The notes beneath the pieces are model-generated. The model searched no databases. It was not told the DNA's origin and saw nothing but the letters and a program-made list of their open reading frames with translations. Positions 59,970-64,000 of a stretch of 64,000 nt of DNA are shown one piece after another. The stretch is from an uncultured bacterium (GTDB lineage Bacteria > Planctomycetota > UBA1135), in contig CALFOT010000010.1 of assembly GCA_937919925.1 (NCBI GenBank), forward strand, positions 25,756-89,755. The letters run 5' to 3'. The stretch's first letter is position 1; the number at the start of each line of letters is the position of its first letter. The position numbers and the translations under genes were made by a program.

Positions 59970-60617
59970 TTATTCCCCTTGAGAGGCCTTAGGTTTTGCG
60001 AGGCGGCTGACAATGTTTTCTAATGCACCCTCTTCTGCCAAAACCCACTTATGAGCCAGCAGCATGTGTGCATTCGCTTCAGCGGCCGGACAAATGCTGA
60101 CTTGCGAGAGATTGCGGAAGCTCTTCCACACGTTCTCGTTGTAGTTGGCGGTGATCACCAACACAGTACCGCGCATGCCACAACCATCCAAAATGGCGCG
60201 GGCGGCGCTCGTGGACGGCGTAGCAAAGTTTAGGCCAGAGGCCTCGTGAACTTCCTGATCCTGCAGTTTGCCAAGCAAAGCGGAGCGCAGGGCAACCAAA
60301 CGCTGCTTCTTAGGCAGACTGTAGTACCAGTTACGCTTGTTGCGTGGCCCAAAAGTGGTCGCGCCACCAACCCACAAAGGGCTACGGCGGTCACCCGCAC
60401 GGGCACGCCCCGTCTTCTTCTGCTTCCAGGGCTTTTTGGCGTGGCCAGCAAGCTCGGTGCGGTTTTTGGTGTGCGCATCGCCTTGGCGACGGTTGGACTG
60501 GTACATCACCACCGCATCTTTCAAGGTGCGGTAGAGCAACTGATCACCCAAATCTAGGGAGATTTCCTTTTCACCCTTCGCGCTCTTGGCGACATCGTAT
60601 GTGTTCATGGTAGTCAT
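59970..60617 (-). CDS. rplD: 50S ribosomal protein L4
   Basis: A 215-aa L4 with VVMYQSNRRQGDAHTKNRTE, KPWKQKKTGRARAGDRRSPL (extended loop) and FGPRNKRNWYYSLPKKQRLV. In E. coli L4 represses the S10 operon by binding its leader; the hairpin at 61680-61697 might serve a similar role. Two bases after rplC. Confidence 0.96.
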   Translation of the reverse strand: MTTMNTYDVAKSAKGEKEISLDLGDQLLYRTLKDAVVMYQSNRRQGDAHTKNRTELAGHAKKPWKQKKTGRARAGDRRSPLWVGGATTFGPRNKRNWYYSLPKKQRLVALRSALLGKLQDQEVHEASGLNFATPSTSAARAILDGCGMRGTVLVITANYNENVWKSFRNLSQVSICPAAEANAHMLLAHKWVLAEEGALENIVSRLAKPKASQGE

Positions 60618-60619
60618 GA

Positions 60620-61261
60620 CTACTTCGCTCCTGTCTTGGCGGTAGTGATCTGAATGAGACCATTAGGAGGACCCGGCACGCCACCGCGCACCAGAATTAA
60701 GCCGCGCTCCGCATCAACGCCTTCCACGATCAGGTTCTTCACGGTGCGACGGACGGCACCCGAGTGCTTACCCATGCGCTGACCTTTGAAAACCCGACCC
60801 GGGTAGGCGCACTGGCCAATCGAGCCAGGCCGGCGCACGTTCATACAACCGTGCGTTTCGCTACCGCGCTGAAAGTTGTGCGCTTTGATGGTGCCGGCAA
60901 AGCCGCGCCCCTTCGAAGTGCCGACGACGTCGACGACATCGCCAATCGCGAACAAATCCGATTTCAGCTCTTGGCCAATTTCGAAACCGTTGAGATCTTC
61001 AATGCGGAACTCCCGCAGTACACGGTGTGCCTGCACACCGGCCTTTTGGGCTGCGATGCGCTGTGGTTTGTTGGTGTGCTTGTCACGGGCAGGAATGTAG
61101 CCAAGCTGAACAGCGGTGTAGCCGTCTAAAGCGTGGGTACGCAGGCCTGTGACGATGCACGGGCCAGCCTGCAGCACTGTGACGGGAACGACATTGCCGT
61201 CCTCGCGGAAGATTTGGGTCATGCCCTTTTTCTTCGCCAGCAGAAATTTTTTAGTAGTCAT
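60620..61261 (-). CDS. rplC: 50S ribosomal protein L3
   Basis: A 213-aa L3 from the ATG at 61261, MTTKKFLLAKKKGMTQIF; an ATG seven codons upstream is less family-like. It has VVGTSKGRGFAGTIKAHNFQ, RGSETHGCMNVRRPGSIG and RVFKGQRMGKHSGAVRRTVK. The 76-base gap to rpsJ is the largest in the 5' half of the operon. Confidence 0.96.
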   Translation of the reverse strand: MTTKKFLLAKKKGMTQIFREDGNVVPVTVLQAGPCIVTGLRTHALDGYTAVQLGYIPARDKHTNKPQRIAAQKAGVQAHRVLREFRIEDLNGFEIGQELKSDLFAIGDVVDVVGTSKGRGFAGTIKAHNFQRGSETHGCMNVRRPGSIGQCAYPGRVFKGQRMGKHSGAVRRTVKNLIVEGVDAERGLILVRGGVPGPPNGLIQITTAKTGAK

Positions 61262-61337
61262 TTTAGGTGCCCCGTGTTCCATCTCGGGAAATTCGCAGAG
61301 GTGCCCAACGGCACTTGCGGGAAGGAGGAATCAACGT

Positions 61338-61643
61338 TTAGAGCTTGATGCGGACGTCGACTCCGGCAGACAGCACGAGCCGGTTAAGCGCGTCGATAGT
61401 CTGTGGAGTTGGCTCCAGCAGGTACATGAGCCGCTTATGGGTGCGGATCTCAAACTGCTCGCGAGCTTTCTTGTTTACGTGCGGTGAGCGTAGGACTGTA
61501 TAACGCTCAATGCGGGTAGGCAGCGGGATCGGACCGGAAACCTTCACGCCAGTCAGACGTGCAGCCTCCATGATTGACTCAGTTGCCTGGTCAATGGCCT
61601 CGTGATCGTATGCCTCGAGTCGGATTTGGATTCGATTCGCCAT
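61338..61643 (-). CDS. rpsJ: 30S ribosomal protein S10 (first gene of the operon)
   Basis: A 101-aa S10 starting [20 protein letters not shown], with [40 protein letters not shown] and the terminal GVDVRIKL. No Shine-Dalgarno sequence is visible (ATTTACCC just before the ATG). A near-consensus promoter lies 100 bases upstream. It begins the run of more than 20 genes down to rplQ. Confidence 0.97.
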   Translation of the reverse strand: MANRIQIRLEAYDHEAIDQATESIMEAARLTGVKVSGPIPLPTRIERYTVLRSPHVNKKAREQFEIRTHKRLMYLLEPTPQTIDALNRLVLSAGVDVRIKL

Positions 61644-61679
61644 GGGTAAATGGACTTCAAGCCCCGGGCGATCTATCCG

Positions 61680-61697
61680 CCACGCAGAGGTGCGTGG
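61680..61697 (-). promoter_or_regulatory. Leader hairpin upstream of rpsJ
   Basis: CCACGCA (61680-61686) pairs with TGCGTGG (61691-61697) around a 4-base loop, in the predicted 5' UTR between the S10-operon promoter and rpsJ. It could be a site for autogenous control; there is no sequence evidence for a specific ligand. Confidence 0.5.
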
Positions 61698-61742
61698 TTA
61701 GGTCCAGATTCAACCGAGGCTGCCCTCAAAATGAGGCCGAGT

Positions 61743-61770
61743 ATTCTAAAGGCAAACCACCTGAGGTCAA
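61743..61770 (-). promoter_or_regulatory. Sigma70-type promoter of the S10 ribosomal operon
   Basis: TTGACC (61765-61770) and TAGAAT (61743-61748) are separated by 16 bases on the minus strand; each differs from consensus at one position. The predicted start near 61736 gives a leader of about 90 bases before rpsJ. Confidence 0.8.
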
Positions 61771-61800
61771 GGGTTTCCGGCGAATTCGATGAAGAGAGAC

Positions 61801-63816
61801 TCAAGTTTTAAGCATCCATCCATCCGCACTCATCTGAAAACTGCCGCGACCCTGGGTTTGGGAACGCAAATGGGTTGCATAAGCCACCATTTTAGACAAG
61901 GGCACCCGTGCATGAACCTGTTGAACCCCAGCTTTCATGCCGATTTCCAGGATTTCGCAATCGCGCTTCTGCAAATCGGCCAAAACACCAGATAAGTATT
62001 CTTCGGGCACTTCAATGCGTAAATCCATGCGCGGCTCCAACACCACACTGTGGGCCGCAACCGCAGCAGCCACCGCCAGCTGCAGGGCCCCCATAAAGAC
62101 ATCATTCCCAGGAGCCCGCTCGCTATCTGCATGCCAAGACTCCAGCAGGACCCGCATTTGCGCCAAAGGATAGCCAGCCGCACCCACCCAGCCGCGCAGG
62201 ACTTCGGGCTGGTGGAGTTCATCGAGAAGGGCCTGCGGCAGCTCGGCAAGACCTGGCGCCAACACAAACTGCGGGTTGGCCTCTTGATTGGGGGTGAGGC
62301 GCACGGTCACTTCGACGCCTTGCCCTCCCTCGCGAGGAATTTCTAAATGGCCGCGCGCGGTGGATTCCTGGGCGACGCTTTCTCGGTAGTTCACCCGCGG
62401 CGATCCAGTCCGCACTTTCAACTTAAACTGCCGCTGCAAACGATGCAGGTTGACCTCCAAATGCAACTCCCCCATTCCGGCCAATAAAAAGCCGCCACTC
62501 TCTTCATCATGCTGAAACTGCAGGGTTGGGTCTTCGCGCACCAAAATTGCTAAAACCTCCTCCAAGTGCTCACGGCTGGCAGCATCACGTGCTTCCACCG
62601 TTTGCTTCAACACCGGTTCGGGAAACTGGATGGATTCCAACAGTAGGTGCCGCTGCTCCGCACACAGAGTATCCCCGGTGCGCACCCGCGCCATCCCAGG
62701 AACCGCAAGCAAACTACCCGGGCCGCAGGAATCCAAGGGATCACGGTGGTCGGCGTGCATCGCGTAGAGCGTTTGCAACTTTTCGCGACGCCCAGTACGC
62801 ACATTCCATAAGGTTGCGCCTTTTTGCAGGGTGCCGCTAAAGACCCGCATAAAGGCCAAGTTGCCATGCTCCTCATGGGCCACTTTAAAGACCAACGCCG
62901 CTACCGGAGCTGCGGCATCGGGCAAGACTTCCACATCCCGTCCGGTTTGGGGATCGATGGCAAGTGGAATCGCCACCTCCAAGGGGGAAGGCAGCCACTC
63001 CACGATGGCATCGAGTAACGGCTGAATGCCAGTGTTGTGTAAGGCCGAGCCGCACAGCGCGGGAATCAGTTGGCGCGTAGTCGTTCCCAGACGCAAACCT
63101 TGGCGCAGGATGTCGTCGGTCAAATCATCTTGTTGCAAAAATAAATCGGCCCAATCTTCTTGTAGTTCGGCCACCCGCGAACAAAGCTCCGAGCGAGCTG
63201 CTTTAACGCGCGCCATGTGCATGGCTGGAATGGGCGCGCGTTGGATGGTGACGCCGAAATCCGTTGTTTCCCAGGTGAGCAGCTGCAGGTCAATCAAATC
63301 GAACACCCCCATAAAATCGGGGCCTTCGCCACAGGGCAATTGCACGGCAATCACGCCTGGATGCAAACGCGCGCAGCTTTTTTCAACTGCGGTCTGGAAG
63401 TTCGCTCCAGGCCGATCCATTTTGTTGACGAACAGCAGCATCGGCACGGCTTGCTGCGACGCTTGACGGACCACCGTTTCGGTTTGCGCCTGCGGTCCGG
63501 CAACCGCATCCAGCACAATTACTACGCCATCCAATACCCGCAAGGCGCGCGCCACTTCGGCGGTGAAATCCACGTGCCCAGGAGTGTCGATCAATTGCAA
63601 AATATGATCCCGCCACGGGCAGTGCGTGACCGCGGCGGTGATGGTGATGCCACGCTCGCGCTCCTCCTCCATCCAATCCATCGTGGCTGTGCCATCGTGG
63701 ACTTCCCCCATGCGCCGCTCGACGCCGGTGTAGAACAAAATCCGCTCGGTGACGGTAGTTTTACCGGCATCGATATGCGCAAGAATTCCCAGATTGCGAA
63801 AGACAGCTGGATTCAT
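61801..63816 (-). CDS. EF-G family GTPase resembling recycling-type EF-G2
   Basis: A 671-aa translational GTPase. G1 AHIDAGKTT (13-21), GITITAA, G3 DTPGHVDF and G4 VNKMDRPGANF are canonical. Domain IV is atypical: the GGRGQYGHV-type strand is replaced by REGGQGVEVTVRLTP and the loop HDVDSSE by a WHADSERAPGND segment. The C-terminal EYLSGVLADLQKRDCEILEI resembles mitochondrial GFM2/spirochaete-planctomycete EF-G2 (LSPVLADL-type), which splits ribosomes with RRF, more than elongation EF-G. The ATG at 63816 overlaps the stop of an upstream gene (ATGA). rpsL, rpsG and tuf are not next to it. Confidence 0.85.
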   Translation of the reverse strand: MNPAVFRNLGILAHIDAGKTTVTERILFYTGVERRMGEVHDGTATMDWMEEERERGITITAAVTHCPWRDHILQLIDTPGHVDFTAEVARALRVLDGVVIVLDAVAGPQAQTETVVRQASQQAVPMLLFVNKMDRPGANFQTAVEKSCARLHPGVIAVQLPCGEGPDFMGVFDLIDLQLLTWETTDFGVTIQRAPIPAMHMARVKAARSELCSRVAELQEDWADLFLQQDDLTDDILRQGLRLGTTTRQLIPALCGSALHNTGIQPLLDAIVEWLPSPLEVAIPLAIDPQTGRDVEVLPDAAAPVAALVFKVAHEEHGNLAFMRVFSGTLQKGATLWNVRTGRREKLQTLYAMHADHRDPLDSCGPGSLLAVPGMARVRTGDTLCAEQRHLLLESIQFPEPVLKQTVEARDAASREHLEEVLAILVREDPTLQFQHDEESGGFLLAGMGELHLEVNLHRLQRQFKLKVRTGSPRVNYRESVAQESTARGHLEIPREGGQGVEVTVRLTPNQEANPQFVLAPGLAELPQALLDELHQPEVLRGWVGAAGYPLAQMRVLLESWHADSERAPGNDVFMGALQLAVAAAVAAHSVVLEPRMDLRIEVPEEYLSGVLADLQKRDCEILEIGMKAGVQQVHARVPLSKMVAYATHLRSQTQGRGSFQMSADGWMLKT

Positions 63817-64000
63817 GATTTGGTCGGCCCGTACAGCTGCGCATTCCCTTGCAGCCAGGCGGACGCCCAATAATAACCCTCTAGCAAGCTGTCGTCGCGC
63901 TTGCCCAGTAAGGTTAAAGCGGCATGCAACGCTTCGATGCTTGCCAGCCCGGTAAGCGGATCTTCGAATAGCTTTGATTTGCGTGGGTAAGCCGTTTGCA
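63813..64000 (-). CDS. Unidentified protein, C-terminal 61 residues (5' end outside window)
   Basis: An open frame on the minus strand enters from the window edge and ends with TGA at 63813-63815, overlapping the ATG of the EF-G-like gene (ATGA). The visible end includes LFEDPLTGLASIEALHAALT and GYYWASAWLQGNAQLYGPT. I do not recognise the family. The tight overlap and uninterrupted frame support a real gene. Confidence 0.6.
   Translation of the reverse strand, partial: QTAYPRKSKLFEDPLTGLASIEALHAALTLLGKRDDSLLEGYYWASAWLQGNAQLYGPTKS

Noticed and set aside
1..64000. Insertion sequences, prophage or integrated elements
   Set aside because: No transposase, integrase or target-site duplication is seen; tRNA genes are intact with no repeated 3' ends nearby.

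Overview
The window is a gene-dense, roughly 55-57% GC piece of a bacterial chromosome with no stretch over 300 bases lacking a gene. The cell is Gram-negative in structure: there are several lipobox proteins, an OmpA/Pal-type peptidoglycan-binding lipoprotein, a prepilin peptidase, a pseudopilin and a PDZ membrane protein. Giant lipoproteins with SbsA-type Ig domains and glycine-rich repeats, two non-canonical EF-G paralogues and sparse Shine-Dalgarno sites together suggest an uncultured Planctomycetota lineage. This is an inference from gene content; no 16S rRNA is present.

Region 1 (1-9.6 kb): ridA (partial) and coaD on the minus strand, then comEC and yifB (comM) on plus, a polytopic membrane protein and a sulfatase-like lipoprotein on minus, proline dehydrogenase on plus and a DHH/DHHA1 phosphoesterase on minus. 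Region 2 (9.6-31 kb) is the least familiar part. It holds an amidohydrolase overlapping a 1035-aa glycine-rich lipoprotein, a small lipoprotein, tatD, a pseudopilin overlapping a FusA2-type EF-G, an OmpA lipoprotein, prepilin peptidase, another Ig-like lipoprotein, and an operon of three more giant lipoproteins. The four giant lipoproteins form two paralogous pairs, and all carry SbsA-like Ig modules and a similar C-terminal beta-rich end.

Region 3 (31-41.5 kb, all minus): a PyrB fused to a PyrI-like zinc domain, a shortened MnmE, coaX, a PDZ protein, obgE, rpmA, rplU, RNase E/G, HPr, PTS IIA, hibernation factor, truA, recR and ybaB. Region 4 (41.5-48 kb): dnaX, SRP RNA, two tRNA-Ser genes, tadA and its substrate tRNA-Arg(ACG) on minus, then dnaE on plus. 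Region 5 (48-61.8 kb): an uninterrupted S10-spc-alpha ribosomal operon on minus, from rpsJ to rplQ, including secY, adk, infA and rpoA but lacking rpmD, map and rpsD at their usual places. It is preceded by a near-consensus promoter and by an EF-G-like GTPase whose C-terminus looks like recycling-type EF-G2.

Together the genes cover translation (ribosome, recycling, hibernation, tRNA modification), DNA replication and repair (dnaE, dnaX, recR), CoA synthesis (coaD, coaX), pyrimidine synthesis, and an envelope/secretion set that probably exports and anchors the large lipoproteins.
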